Shown: in pieces, positions 1 to 14,283 of the stretch
Layout of the letters: each line of letters opens with the position of its first letter
Numbering within the stretch: the stretch's first letter is position 1
DNA from: Sipunculus nudus
Taxonomy: Eukaryota; Annelida; Sipuncula; Golfingiida; Sipunculidae
Direction: 5' to 3'
NCBI GenBank assembly: GCA_026874595.1
Contig: CM049318.1
Location: forward strand, 42,884,456-42,948,455
Length of the DNA stretch: 64,000 nt
Made by a program: the position numbers and the translations under genes
The notes under the pieces: model-generated
The model's input: only the letters and a program-made list of their open reading frames with translations
What the model was told of the DNA's origin: nothing
Databases searched by the model: none

Positions 1-3000
1 TACCTGATTAGCATGAACATGAGACCGCGTGATTAGTATACATGATACCTGATTAGCATGAACATGAGACCGCGTGATTAGTATACATGATACCTGATTA
101 GCATGAACATGAGACCGCGTGATTAGTATACATGATACCTGATTAGCATGAACATGAGACCGCGTGATTAGTATACATGATACCTGATTAGCATGAACAT
201 GAGACCGCGTGATTAGTATACATGATACCTGATTAGCATGAACATGAGACCGCGTGATTAGTATACATGATACCTGATTAGCATGAACATGAGACCGCGT
301 GATTAGTATACATGATACCTGATTAGCATGAACATGAGACCGCGTGATTAGTATACATGATACCTGATTAGCATGAACATGAGACCGCGTGATTAGTATA
401 CATGATACCTGATTAGCATGAACATGAGACCGCGTGATTAGTATACATGATACCTGATTAGCATGAACATGAGACCGCGTGATTAGTATACATGATACCT
501 GATTAGCATGAACATGAGACCGCGTGATTAGTATACATGATACCTGATTAGCATGAACATGAGACCGCGTGATTAGTATACATGATACCTGATTAGCATG
601 AACATGAGACCGCGTGATTAGTATACATGATACCTGATTAGCATGAACATGAGACCGCGTGATTAGTATACATGATACCTGATTAGCATGAACATGAGAC
701 CGCGTGATTAGTATACATGATACCTGATTAGCATGAACATGAGACCGCGTGATTAGTATACATGATACCTGATTAGCATGAACATGAGACCGCGTGATTA
801 GTATACATGATACCTGATTAGCATGAACATGAGACCGCGTGATTAGTATACATGATACCTGATTAGCATGAACATGAGACCGCGTGATTAGTATACATGA
901 TACCTGATTAGCATGAACATGAGACCGCGTGATTAGTATACATGATACCTGATTAGCATGAACATGAGACCGCGTGATTAGTATACATGATACCTGATTA
1001 GCATGAACATGAGACCGCGTGATTAGTATACATGATACCTGATTAGCATGAACATGAGACCGCGTGATTAGTATACATGATACCTGATTAGCATGAACAT
1101 GAGACCGCGTGATTAGTATACATGATACCTGATTAGCATGAACATGAGACCGCGTGATTAGTATACATGATACCTGATTAGCATGAACATGAGACCGCGT
1201 GATTAGTATACATGATACCTGATTAGCATGAACATGAGACCGCGTGATTAGTATACATGATACCTGATTAGCATGAACATGAGACCGCGTGATTAGTATA
1301 CATGATACCTGATTAGCATGAACATGAGACCGCGTGATTAGTATACATGATACCTGATTAGCATGAACATGAGACCGCGTGATTAGTATACATGATACCT
1401 GATTAGCATGAACATGAGACCGCGTGATTAGTATACATGATACCTGATTAGCATGAACATGAGACCGCGTGATTAGTATACATGATACCTGATTAGCATG
1501 AACATGAGACCGCGTGATTAGTATACATGATACCTGATTAGCATGAACATGAGACCGCGTGATTAGTATACATGATACCTGATTAGCATGAACATGAGAC
1601 CGCGTGATTAGTATACATGATACCTGATTAGCATGAACATGAGACCGCGTGATTAGTATACATGATACCTGATTAGCATGAACATGAGACCGCGTGATTA
1701 GTATACATGATACCTGATTAGCATGAACATGAGACCGCGTGATTAGTATACATGATACCTGATTAGCATGAACATGAGACCGCGTGATTAGTATACATGA
1801 TACCTGATTAGCATGAACATGAGACCGCGTGATTAGTATACATGATACCTGATTAGCATGAACATGAGACCGCGTGATTAGTATACATGATACCTGATTA
1901 GCATGAACATGAGACCGCGTGATTAGTATACATGATACCTGATTAGCATGAACATGAGACCGCGTGATTAGTATACATGATACCTGATTAGCATGAACAT
2001 GAGACCGCGTGATTAGTATACATGATACCTGATTAGCATGAACATGAGACCGCGTGATTAGTATACATGATACCTGATTAGCATGAACATGAGACCGCGT
2101 GATTAGTATACATGATACCTGATTAGCATGAACATGAGACCGCGTGATTAGTATACATGATACCTGATTAGCATGAACATGAGACCGCGTGATTAGTATA
2201 CATGATACCTGATTAGCATGAACATGAGACCGCGTGATTAGTATACATGATACCTGATTAGCATGAACATGAGACCGCGTGATTAGTATACATGATACCT
2301 GATTAGCATGAACATGAGACCGCGTGATTAGTATACATGATACCTGATTAGCATGAACATGAGACCGCGTGATTAGTATACATGATACCTGATTAGCATG
2401 AACATGAGACCGCGTGATTAGTATACATGATACCTGATTAGCATGAACATGAGACCGCGTGATTAGTATACATGATACCTGATTAGCATGAACATGAGAC
2501 CGCGTGATTAGTATACATGATACCTGATTAGCATGAACATGAGACCGCGTGATTAGTATACATGATACCTGATTAGCATGAACATGAGACCGCGTGATTA
2601 GTATACATGATACCTGATTAGCATGAACATGAGACCGCGTGATTAGTATACATGATACCTGATTAGCATGAACATGAGACCGCGTGATTAGTATACATGA
2701 TACCTGATTAGCATGAACATGAGACCGCGTGATTAGTATACATGATACCTGATTAGCATGAACATGAGACCGCGTGATTAGTATACATGATACCTGATTA
2801 GCATGAACATGAGACCGCGTGATTAGTATACATGATACCTGATTAGCATGAACATGAGACCGCGTGATTAGTATACATGATACCTGATTAGCATGAACAT
2901 GAGACCGCGTGATTAGTATACATGATACCTGATTAGCATGAACATGAGACCGCGTGATTAGTATACATGATACCTGATTAGCATGAACATGAGACCGCGT

Positions 3001-6000
3001 GATTAGTATACATGATACCTGATTAGCATGAACATGAGACCGCGTGATTAGTATACATGATACCTGATTAGCATGAACATGAGACCGCGTGATTAGTATA
3101 CATGATACCTGATTAGCATGAACATGAGACCGCGTGATTAGTATACATGATACCTGATTAGCATGAACATGAGACCGCGTGATTAGTATACATGATACCT
3201 GATTAGCATGAACATGAGACCGCGTGATTAGTATACATGATACCTGATTAGCATGAACATGAGACCGCGTGATTAGTATACATGATACCTGATTAGCATG
3301 AACATGAGACCGCGTGATTAGTATACATGATACCTGATTAGCATGAACATGAGACCGCGTGATTAGTATACATGATACCTGATTAGCATGAACATGAGAC
3401 CGCGTGATTAGTATACATGATACCTGATTAGCATGAACATGAGACCGCGTGATTAGTATACATGATACCTGATTAGCATGAACATGAGACCGCGTGATTA
3501 GTATACATGATACCTGATTAGCATGAACATGAGACCGCGTGATTAGTATACATGATACCTGATTAGCATGAACATCAGACCGCGTGATTAGTATACATGA
3601 TACCTGATTAGCATGAACATGAGACCGCGTGATTAGTATACATGATACCTGATTAGCATGAACATCAGACCGCGTGATTAGTATACATGATACCTGATTA
3701 GCATGAACATCAGACCGCGTGATTAGTATACATGATACCTGATTAGCATGAACATCAGACCGCGTGATTAGTATACATGATACCTGATTAGCATGAACAT
3801 CAGACCGCGTGATTAGTATACATGATACCTGATTAGCATGAACATCAGACCGCGTGATTAGTATACATGATACCTGATTAGCATGAACATCAGACCGCGT
3901 GATTAGTATACATGATACCTGATTAGCATGAACATCAGACCGCGTGATTAGTATACATGATACCTGATTAGCATGAACATCAGACCGCGTGATTAGTATA
4001 CATGATACCTGATTAGCATGAACATCAGACCGCGTGATTAGTATACATGATACCTGATTAGCATGAACATGAGACCGCGTGATTAGTATACATGATACCT
4101 GATTAGCATGAACATGAGACCGCGTGATTAGTATACATGATACCTGATTAGCATGAACATGAGACCGCGTGATTAGTATACATGATACCTGATTAGCATG
4201 AACATGAGACCGCGTGATTAGTATACATGATACCTGATTAGCATGAACATGAGACCGCGTGATTAGTATACATGATACCTGATTAGCATGAACATGAGAC
4301 CGCGTGATTAGTATACATGATACCTGATTAGCATGAACATGAGACCGCGTGATTAGTATACATGATACCTGATTAGCATGAACATGAGACCGCGTGATTA
4401 GTATACATGATACCTGATTAGCATGAACATGAGACCGCGTGATTAGTATACATGATACCTGATTAGCATGAACATGAGACCGCGTGATTAGTATACATGA
4501 TACCTGATTAGCATGAACATGAGACCGCGTGATTAGTATACATGATACCTGATTAGCATGAACATGAGACCGCGTGATTAGTATACATGATACCTGATTA
4601 GCATGAACATGAGACCGCGTGATTAGTATACATGATACCTGATTAGCATGAACATGAGACCGCGTGATTAGTATACATGATACCTGATTAGCATGAACAT
4701 GAGACCGCGTGATTAGTATACATGATACCTGATTAGCATGAACATGAGACCGCGTGATTAGTATACATGATACCTGATTAGCATGAACATGAGACCGCGT
4801 GATTAGTATACATGATACCTGATTAGCATGAACATGAGACCGCGTGATTAGTATACATGATACCTGATTAGCATGAACATGAGACCGCGTGATTAGTATA
4901 CATGATACCTGATTAGCATGAACATGAGACCGCGTGATTAGTATACATGATACCTGATTAGCATGAACATGAGACCGCGTGATTAGTATACATGATACCT
5001 GATTAGCATGAACATGAGACCGCGTGATTAGTATACATGATACCTGATTAGCATGAACATGAGACCGCGTGATTAGTATACATGATACCTGATTAGCATG
5101 AACATGAGACCGCGTGATTAGTATACATGATACCTGATTAGCATGAACATGAGACCGCGTGATTAGTATACATGATACCTGATTAGCATGAACATGAGAC
5201 CGCGTGATTAGTATACATGATACCTGATTAGCATGAACATGAGACCGCGTGATTAGTATACATGATACCTGATTAGCATGAACATGAGACCGCGTGATTA
5301 GTATACATGATACCTGATTAGCATGAACATGAGACCGCGTGATTAGTATACATGATACCTGATTAGCATGAACATGAGACCGCGTGATTAGTATACATGA
5401 TACCTGATTAGCATGAACATGAGACCGCGTGATTAGTATACATGATACCTGATTAGCATGAACATGAGACCGCGTGATTAGTATACATGATACCTGATTA
5501 GCATGAACATGAGACCGCGTGATTAGTATACATGATACCTGATTAGCATGAACATGAGACCGCGTGATTAGTATACATGATACCTGATTAGCATGAACAT
5601 GAGACCGCGTGATTAGTATACATGATACCTGATTAGCATGAACATGAGACCGCGTGATTAGTATACATGATACCTGATTAGCATGAACATGAGACCGCGT
5701 GATTAGTATACATGATACCTGATTAGCATGAACATGAGACCGCGTGATTAGTATACATGATACCTGATTAGCATGAACATGAGACCGCGTGATTAGTATA
5801 CATGATACCTGATTAGCATGAACATGAGACCGCGTGATTAGTATACATGATACCTGATTAGCATGAACATGAGACCGCGTGATTAGTATACATGATACCT
5901 GATTAGCATGAACATGAGACCGCGTGATTAGTATACATGATACCTGATTAGCATGAACATGAGACCGCGTGATTAGTATACATGATACCTGATTAGCATG

Positions 6001-8417
6001 AACATGAGACCGCGTGATTAGTATACATGATACCTGATTAGCATGAACATGAGACCGCGTGATTAGTATACATGATACCTGATTAGCATGAACATGAGAC
6101 CGCGTGATTAGTATACATGATACCTGATTAGCATGAACATGAGACCGCGTGATTAGTATACATGATACCTGATTAGCATGAACATGAGACCGCGTGATTA
6201 GTATACATGATACCTGATTAGCATGAACATGAGACCGCGTGATTAGTATACATGATACCTGATTAGCATGAACATGAGACCGCGTGATTAGTATACATGA
6301 TACCTGTTTAGCATGAACATGAGACCGCGTGATTAGTATACATGATACCTGATTAGCATGAACATGAGACCGCGTGATTAGTATACATGATACCTGATTA
6401 GCATGAACATGAGACCGCGTGATTAGTATACATGATACCTGATTAGCATGAACATGAGACCGCGTGATTAGTATACATGATACCTGATTAGCATGAACAT
6501 GAGACCGCGTGATTAGTATACATGATACCTGATTAGCATGAACATGAGACCGCGTGATTAGTATACATGATACCTGATTAGCATGAACATGAGACCGCGT
6601 GATTAGTATACATGATACCTGATTAGCATGAACATGAGACCGCGTGATTAGTATACATGATACCTGATTAGCATGAACATCAGACCGCGTGATTAGTATA
6701 CATGATACCTGATTAGCATGAACATGAGACCGCGTGATTAGTATACATGATACCTGATTAGCATGAACATGAGACCGCGTGATTAGTATACATGATACCT
6801 GATTAGCATGAACATGAGACCGCGTGATTAGTATACATGATACCTGATTAGCATGAACATGAGACCGCGTGATTAGTATACATGATACCTGATTAGCATG
6901 AACATGAGACCGCGTGATTAGTATACATGATACCTGATTAGCATGAACATGAGACCGCGTGATTAGTATACATGATACCTGATTAGCATGAACATGAGAC
7001 CGCGTGATTAGTATACATGATACCTGATTAGCATGAACATGAGACCGCGTGATTAGTATACATGATACCTGATTAGCATGAACATGAGACCGCGTGATTA
7101 GTATACATGATACCTGATTAGCATGAACATGAGACCGCGTGATTAGTATACATGATACCTGATTAGCATGAACATGAGACCGCGTGATTAGTATACATGA
7201 TACCTGATTAGCATGAACATGAGGCCGCGTGATTAGTATACATGATACCTGATTAGCATGAACATGAGGCCGCGTGATTAGTATACATGATACCTGATTA
7301 GCATGAACATGAGGCCGCGTGATTAGTATACATGATACCTGATTAGCATGAACATGAGACCGCGTGATTAGTATACATGATACCTGATTAGCATGAACAT
7401 GAGACCGCGTGATTAGTATACATGATACCTGATTAGCATGAACATGAGACCGCGTGATTAGTATACATGATACCTGATTAGCATGAACATGAGACCGCGT
7501 GATTAGTATACATGATACCTGATTAGCATGAACATGAGACCGCGTGATTAGTATACATGATACCTGATTAGCATGAACATGAGACCGCGTGATTAGTATA
7601 CATGATACCTGATTAGCATGAACATGAGACCGCGTGATTAGTATACATGATACCTGATTAGCATGAACATGAGACCGCGTGATTAGTATACATGATACCT
7701 GATTAGCATGAACATGAGACCGCGTGATTAGTATACATGATACCTGATTAGCATGAACATGAGACCGCGTGATTAGTATACATGATACCTGATTAGCATG
7801 AACATGAGACCGCGTGATTAGTATACATGATACCTGATTAGCATGAACATGAGACCGCGTGATTAGTATACATGATACCTGATTAGCATGAACATGAGAC
7901 CGCGTGATTAGTATACATGATACCTGATTAGCATGAACATGAGACCGCGTGATTAGTATACATGATACCTGATTAGCATGAACATGAGACCGCGTGATTA
8001 GTATACATGATACCTGATTAGCATGAACATGAGACCGCGTGATTAGTATACATGATACCTGATTAGCATGAACATGAGACCGCGTGATTAGTATACATGA
8101 TACCTGATTAGCATGAACATGAGACCGCGTGATTAGTATACATGATACCTGATTAGCATGAACATGAGACCGCGTGATTAGTATACATGATACCTGATTA
8201 GCATGAACATGAGACCGCGTGATTAGTATACATGATACCTGATTAGCATGAACATGAGACCGCGTGATTAGTATACATGATACTTGATTAGCATGAACAT
8301 GAGACCGCGTGATTAGTATACATGATACCTGATTAGCATGAACATGAGACCGCGTGATTAGTATACATGATACCTGATTAGCATGAACATGAGACCGCGT
8401 GATTAGTATACATGATA
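1..8417. repeat. 45-bp satellite array, about 187 near-identical copies
   Basis: The 45-bp unit repeats without length change (four units per 180 bases). Nearly all copies are identical. The rare variants are a G-to-C change giving AACATCAG (copies near 3576 and 3666-4031, and one at 6681), GAGGCCG in three adjacent copies (7221-7312), one TACCTGTTTA at 6301 and TACTTGATTA near 8281. No frame stays open. The array is probably longer than shown because it begins at the window edge. The near-identity points to recent amplification, and collapse or expansion during assembly is possible. Confidence 0.97.
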
Positions 8418-11201
8418 CTTGATTAGTATGAACATCAGACCGCGTGATTAGTATACCAGCATGGACAGGAGACCGTGTAGTTAGTATACATAGCATGAAC
8501 ATCAGACCGCGTTATTAGTATACTAGCATGGAAATAAGACCGTGTAGTTAGTATACATAGCATGAACACCAGACCACGTGATTAGTATACTAGCATGAAC
8601 ATGAGACCGTGTAGTTAGTATACATCGCATGAACATGAGATCGCGTGATTAGTATACTAGCATGAACATCAGACCCCGTGATTAGTATACTAACATGAAC
8701 ATCAGATCGCGTGATTAGTATACTAGCATGAACATCAGACCGTGTAGTTAGTATACTAGCATGAACATCAGATCGCCTGATTAGTATACATAGCATGAAC
8801 ATAAGACCGCGTGATTAGTATACTAGCATGAACATGAGACCGTGTAGTTAGTATACATCGCATGAACATCAGATCGGGTGATTAGTATACTAGCATGAAC
8901 ATCAGACCCCATGATTAGTATACTAACATGAACATCAGACCGCGTGATTAGTATACTAGCATGAACATCAGACCGTGTAGTTAGTCTACTAGCATGAACA
9001 TGAGACCGTGAAGTTAGTATACTAGCATGAACATCAGACCGTGTAGTTAGTATACATCGCATGAACATGAGATTGTGTGATTTGTATACCAGCATGAACA
9101 TCAGACAGCGTGATGAGTATACTAGCATGAACAAGAGACCGTGTAGTTAGTATACTAGCATGAACATCATACCGCGTGATTAGTATACATAGCATGAACA
9201 TGAGGCCGTGTAGTTAGTTTACATAGCATTAACATCAGACCGCGTGATTAGTATACTAGCATAAACATCAGACCGTGTGATTATTATACTAGCATGAACA
9301 TCAGACCGTGTAGTTAGTATACTAGCATGAACATCAGATCGCGTGATAAGTATTCTAGCATGATCAGACCGTGTAGTTAGTATACTAGCATGAACCTCAG
9401 ATCGCGTGATTAGTATACTAGCATGAACATAAGACTGTGTAGTTAGCATACTAGCATGAACATCAGATCGCGTGATTAGTATACTAGCATGAACATCAGA
9501 CCATGTAGTTAGTATACCAGCATGAACCTCAGATCGCGTGATTAGTATACTAGCATGAACATAAGACCGTGTAGTTAGTATACTAGCATGAACATCAGAC
9601 CGCGTGATTAGTATAAATAGCATGAACATGAGACCGTGTAGTTAGTATACATAGCATGAACATCAGACCGCGTGATTAGTATACTAGCATGAACATCAGA
9701 CCGCGTGATTAGTATACTAGCATGAACATCAGACCGTGTAGTTAGTATACTAGCATGAACATGAGACCGTGAAGTTAGTATACTAGCATGAACATCAGAC
9801 CGTGTAGTTAGTATACATCGCATGAACATGAGATTGTGTGATTTGTATACCAGCATGAACATCAGACAGCGTGAATAGTATACTAGCATGAACAAGAGAC
9901 CGTGTAGTTAGTATACTAGCATGAACATCATACCGCGTGATTAGTATACATAGCATGAACATGAGACCGTGTAGTTAGTTTACATAGCATTAACATCAGA
10001 CCGCGTGATTAGTATACTAGCATGAACATCAGACCGTGTGATTAGTATACTAGCATGAACATCAGACCGTGTAGTTAGTATACTAGCATGAACATCAGAT
10101 CGCGTGATAAGTATTCTAGCATGATCAGACCGTGTAGTTAGTATACTAGCATGAACCTCAGATCGTGTGATTAGTAAACTAGCATGAACATAAGACCGTG
10201 TAGTTAGTATACTAGCATGAACATCAGACCGCGTGATTAGTATAAATAGCATGAACATGAGACCGTGTAGTTAGTATACATAGCATGAACATCAGACCGC
10301 GTGATTAGTATACTAGCATGAACATCAGACCGAGTGATGAGTATACTAGCATGAACATCAGACCGCGTGATTAGTATACTAGCATGAACATCAGATCGCG
10401 TGATTAGTATACTAGCATGAACATCAGACCGTGAAGTTAGTTTACTAGCATGAACATCAGACCGCGTGATTAGTATACTAGCATGAACATGAGACCGTGT
10501 TGTTAGTATACTAGCATGAACATCAGATCGCGTGATTAGTATACTAGCATGAACATCAGACCCCGTGATAAGTATACTAACATGAACATCAGACCGCGTG
10601 ATTAGTATACTAGCATGAACATGAGACCGTGTAGTTAGTATACTAGCATGAACATGAGACCGTGAAGTTAGTATACTAGCATGAACATCAGACCGTGTAG
10701 TTAGTATACATCGCATGAACATGAGATTGTGTGATTTGTATACCAGCATGAACATCAGACAGCGTGATTAGTATACTAGCATGAACAAGAGACCGTGTAG
10801 TTAGTATACTAGCATGAACATCATACCGCGTGATTAGTATACATAGCATGAACATGAGACCGTGTAGTTAGTTTACATAGCATTAACATCAGACCGCGTG
10901 GTTAGTATACTAGCATGAACATCAGACCGTGTGATTAGTATACTAGCATGAACATCAGACCGTGTAGTTAGTATACTAGCATGAACATCAGATCGCGTGA
11001 TAAGTATTCTAGCATGATTAGACCGTGTATTTAGTATACTAGCATGAACCTCAGATCGCGTGATTAGTATACTAGCATCAACATAAGACCGTGTAGTTAG
11101 TATACTAGCATGAACATCAGACCGCGTGATTAGTATAAATAGCATGAACATGAGACCGTGTAGTTAGTATACATAGCATGAACATCAGACCGCGTGATTA
11201 G
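8418..11201. repeat. 33-bp satellite array, diverged relatives of the 45-bp unit
   Basis: The units are about 33 bp with two main subtypes, one with CGCGTGATTAG and one with CGTGTAGTTAG, joined by a TAGTATACTA palindrome or by GTATACATAG. The 45-bp unit equals this 33-bp core plus a 12-nt segment. Marker variants (CATTAACATC near 9227, 9988 and 10880; CATGATCAGACC near 9359, 10112 and 11013) recur every 0.75-0.9 kb, so the array has higher-order repeats. Because 33 is a multiple of three, it encodes spurious 11-residue peptide repeats of the type SDVHASILITR on the minus strand. I do not call these genes. Confidence 0.93.
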
Positions 11202-11260
11202 AACCTTTTCTGTGCACCTTTTAGATTAGCATTTCTGATTGTTTCCTTGCTCTGTTGTTT
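11202..11260. other. 59-bp orphan segment between satellite and retrotransposon
   Basis: This stretch is neither satellite nor part of the shared LTR sequence, since the right LTR has different DNA at the matching position. It ends in a pyrimidine-rich run followed by TTTCAG, which looks like a 3' splice site on the plus strand. It may be leftover target DNA or the scar of a recombination event. No target-site duplication pairs with the right flank. Confidence 0.5.
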
Positions 11261-11301
11261 CAGGTTCAATAATCAAGACGGATGCGAGGTGAGGATTTAT
11301 T

Positions 11302-11381
11302 CTGGAAGAAGATACAGGTACAGGCAATCAGTCGGCTGGTTGCCAACAGCAAGGTTTGAGCAGAACTCACGAGGCTGCCCC
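11302..11381. repeat. 80-bp direct duplication, left LTR, copy A
   Basis: It runs from CTGGAAGAAGATACAGG to GAGGCTGCCCC. It recurs at 13875-13954 with one visible difference (ACTCACG against ACTGACG). Together the two copies bracket the internal LTR segment. Confidence 0.9.
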
Positions 11382-13874
11382 AGTATACACTTATATTTCA
11401 TATACTGTACATAGCCAATATCTCTTTTATCACAGAATACGTTATAAAGATAACAAAAATATTATAATAATAAACATCCAGATATTTAAATGTAACCACA
11501 TGACAATTTACCATATTTTTTTATATACTATTGACAGTAAAGAACACTGTCTACCATGAAGTGGATAATGGTTATCAGGGTAATCAAGAACATGATCTGT
11601 TATCCTGTTTCTATATACTATAAAGAAAAGAAAATAGTTTAAGCTACACATAGATTTCGTATACATATATTTCTCTTAAATCCACAGACTTAACATATTA
11701 AATGCATACGTTTATGGGCATGTGGCCATCTCATAACTGTGATAATCAGTTTATGTCACCTGATCAACGTACATTGGACAATATTCTTACATTGGCCTGT
11801 TCACTAACCTATTTCTTGACAATTAAAGGATTTACATTGAGAACAACTGAGCAACTATAAGTGGTATATATTAACGTGTGAATAAAACTTTATAATGCTG
11901 AGAAAAGAACGAATATGAGTGCTTGTGTGGATGTTGGATAGTGGGTGTGTTAGGAGAGCGTCTCTTAAATGCAATCACTTAAGGCGTATACTACTCTAAT
12001 CTACTACCCCAAATCGTGATGCTACCTGACACTTAAGAGGATCATAATAATATAAGATTTACTTTACAAATAAAATAAATTCCTGGTCTAGCACGATAGA
12101 ATAATGGATGGTAGGTTTATCAGAGTACTGCTTTTACGAACGGTTTTGAGGTTATCAAACACCTGAAATTAGGCGGGTATTTTGTATTATGAAATGCAGA
12201 GCGCGGAGGAATCTTACTAAAATTTGATTGTTCAAAAGGATATATATCTGTTCAAAAGGATAAACATCTGGAAAAGTTGATCTGTGAAAGAGTGGAATAT
12301 GCATAAAAACTACACAAATTGACTGGAGGCGGAAATCTAAGGAGAGACCGGGGTTCTGTACTCAAGACTCTACAATGCACTATTTTGTATGCGGAAGGTA
12401 AACAAACGGCAACAGCAAACTGGGAGAAAGTCCCCAAGCGCTATGGCGGTAATCGTGTGGTAAGTTAGTTTTCGGAACTTTCTTGAAAATTGACTGTCAT
12501 CTGATGATACCAGAAAATGATTTTAAGATAATATATTATTATGCTGTATTTTTAAGTTTTCCCCGACGATCTTAAATTATAAGAAAAATCGATTGAAAAG
12601 AAGTTTTTCATCTATTGAATGAGAAACTGTTTAGCACGCACGTCTGGTTAAATGTTAGGAGAACAGCACGTCTATGCTATTATCCATACCTTAAACTTTG
12701 TAATGCTTAATAAATAATAATATTGATGACAGTCGTGTTTATAATTATGTCCCGTTTCTAAGGTATGGAAGTTTGTTTTGATGGTTAGTTCATCTGAGAC
12801 GCCAGGTGGCAGCACAGGCCTAAGTGGGACTGTGGAAACTAGTTTACCTCAGGCGGCCAGATGGCAGCACCAGCACCCGGGTTCATATACACGGTCAACA
12901 TGGATTTTACGTCTAGCACGGAAATAAAGTGGGAACGTGTGCCACTATTAAGCTTACTTTAGAGTAAGCATTTTTGCGTTATTAAATAATTACCCAGTTA
13001 TGAAATAGTCTGATAACAGCTTTATGCTGCTGTTAACTCTTCATATTAAATCTTCATAATTATCAATGTTTTGGAAGAAATTTTACATGAAACATTTACT
13101 GATATTTAATTAGTAGTAACTTTTTGAAGTGGCAGCTCCGATTGGCTATTCAGAACAACTTATATGAACCATCCTTAATAATAATTGTATTTATTTTTTT
13201 TTTGGGAGAAATTTGCCTGCCTTTCATGTGTATCTAAGATACATCCCATGTGCAAAGAGCGGAGATTACAGAGTGCATAAATAATGCTTTCTCTTTGAAC
13301 GGCCTGGTGGCGGCATCGATTTAGACCGAAGCATTTAGATAAAATAAGATTTTACCTTTTCTCACTACAAATGCAGTATGAAATATGAAAAGTATTTTAG
13401 TTTAATTATTTTTTTATATAGGGCAGTAATCTTAGCCCTATTACTACTTAAAGAGTACTACTTGCGGTCAAAATAATTCCTGGAGTGAACGACTGGCGAT
13501 GTACCGACTAAAGTGGACACCAAAGATATTCTTGAAGTTGGGGGGGGGGGTTTAGACGAGAGGCGTGCCTAGTCTGCCGTTCTACTGGTCCGAAATAGGG
13601 CATTTCAGGAAAATTAGACTAGACTGGAGGCTGTATACTTTGCAGTTGACCATATTCTATACAAATGTACCCAACAGAGAAAATACAATATATTCGGATG
13701 GAACAGACAGGAAGGTTTATATATGAATGAGCAAATATATGGGAAATGCATGGTGGGCCATAAATCTATTGGGACAGAACGAACGTTTGGGTTTCTTATT
13801 AGTACTAAAATAATCATACATTTTTACATGCATTTCAGAATATAACTGACGGGGACAAAAAATAAGGTTCCTAC
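11382..13874. mobile_element. 2.49-kb segment inside the left LTR between 80-bp duplications
   Basis: Without this segment and one 80-bp copy the LTR would be only about 365 bp. The segment has no long reading frame, no obvious terminal inverted repeats (its ends read AGTATACACTT and GGTTCCTAC on the plus strand) and no recognised domain. The same segment in the same place is in the right LTR, so it was present in the LTR before the last transposition. It could be an inserted non-autonomous element with an unusually long flanking duplication, or the product of an unequal exchange. Confidence 0.65.
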
Positions 13875-13954
13875 CTGGAAGAAGATACAGGTACAGGCAA
13901 TCAGTCGGCTGGTTGCCAACAGCAAGGTTTGAGCAGAACTGACGAGGCTGCCCC
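13875..13954. repeat. 80-bp direct duplication, left LTR, copy B
   Basis: Second copy of the 11302-11381 sequence. In element sense it lies on the promoter-side part of the LTR, just upstream of the 2.49-kb segment. Confidence 0.9.
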
Positions 13955-14198
13955 AAGACATCGTGGTCATTACGGGCTGTCATGCCTCGTTGCCCAAACA
14001 CCGAAAACCGGTCCTGACAAAACTATATTCTTACAACAGGTTTTGCCGGCCACGCAGGCCATGCCATGCCATGCCAGGGCAACAGGTGGTTGACCCTTGA
14101 CCTAAAGGAACCTGTCTTGTCGGTCACTTTGGAATGAAAGACAAAATGAAAAAAAAAGAAAAAAAAAAAAACATGGGACTATATTACCCCGTGTTACA

Positions 14199-14210
14199 CC
14201 CTCCCCCCGT
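14199..14210 (-). other. Polypurine tract of the retrotransposon
   Basis: The minus strand reads ACGGGGGGAGGG directly before the TGTAACA start of the 3' LTR. A purine run touching the 3' LTR is the usual primer site for plus-strand DNA synthesis. Its position independently confirms the orientation of the element and the inner edge of the left LTR. Confidence 0.85.
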
Positions 14211-14283
14211 TCGAAGAAGTTGTCGACCCGACAACGGAAAATATGTGAAGAAATCATGGCTTCACTAAGGAAGTTATATCTAA

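Larger units (their letters stand above)
11261..14198 (-). repeat. 3' LTR of the retrotransposon (left copy, 2938 bp)
   Basis: In element sense it begins TGTAACACGGGG at 14198, directly after the polypurine tract. It is nearly identical to 20757-23698: by eye about three substitutions (near 11869, 12936 and 13228) plus length differences in a poly-G run (about 13541) and the poly-A run. An AATAAA poly(A) signal in element sense lies at 11301-11296, about 35-40 nt from the outer end. The outer end reads GAACCTG rather than the usual CA, so the exact boundary is uncertain by a few bases. Small frames inside (12252-12437, 13614-14001) match nothing I recognise. Confidence 0.9.
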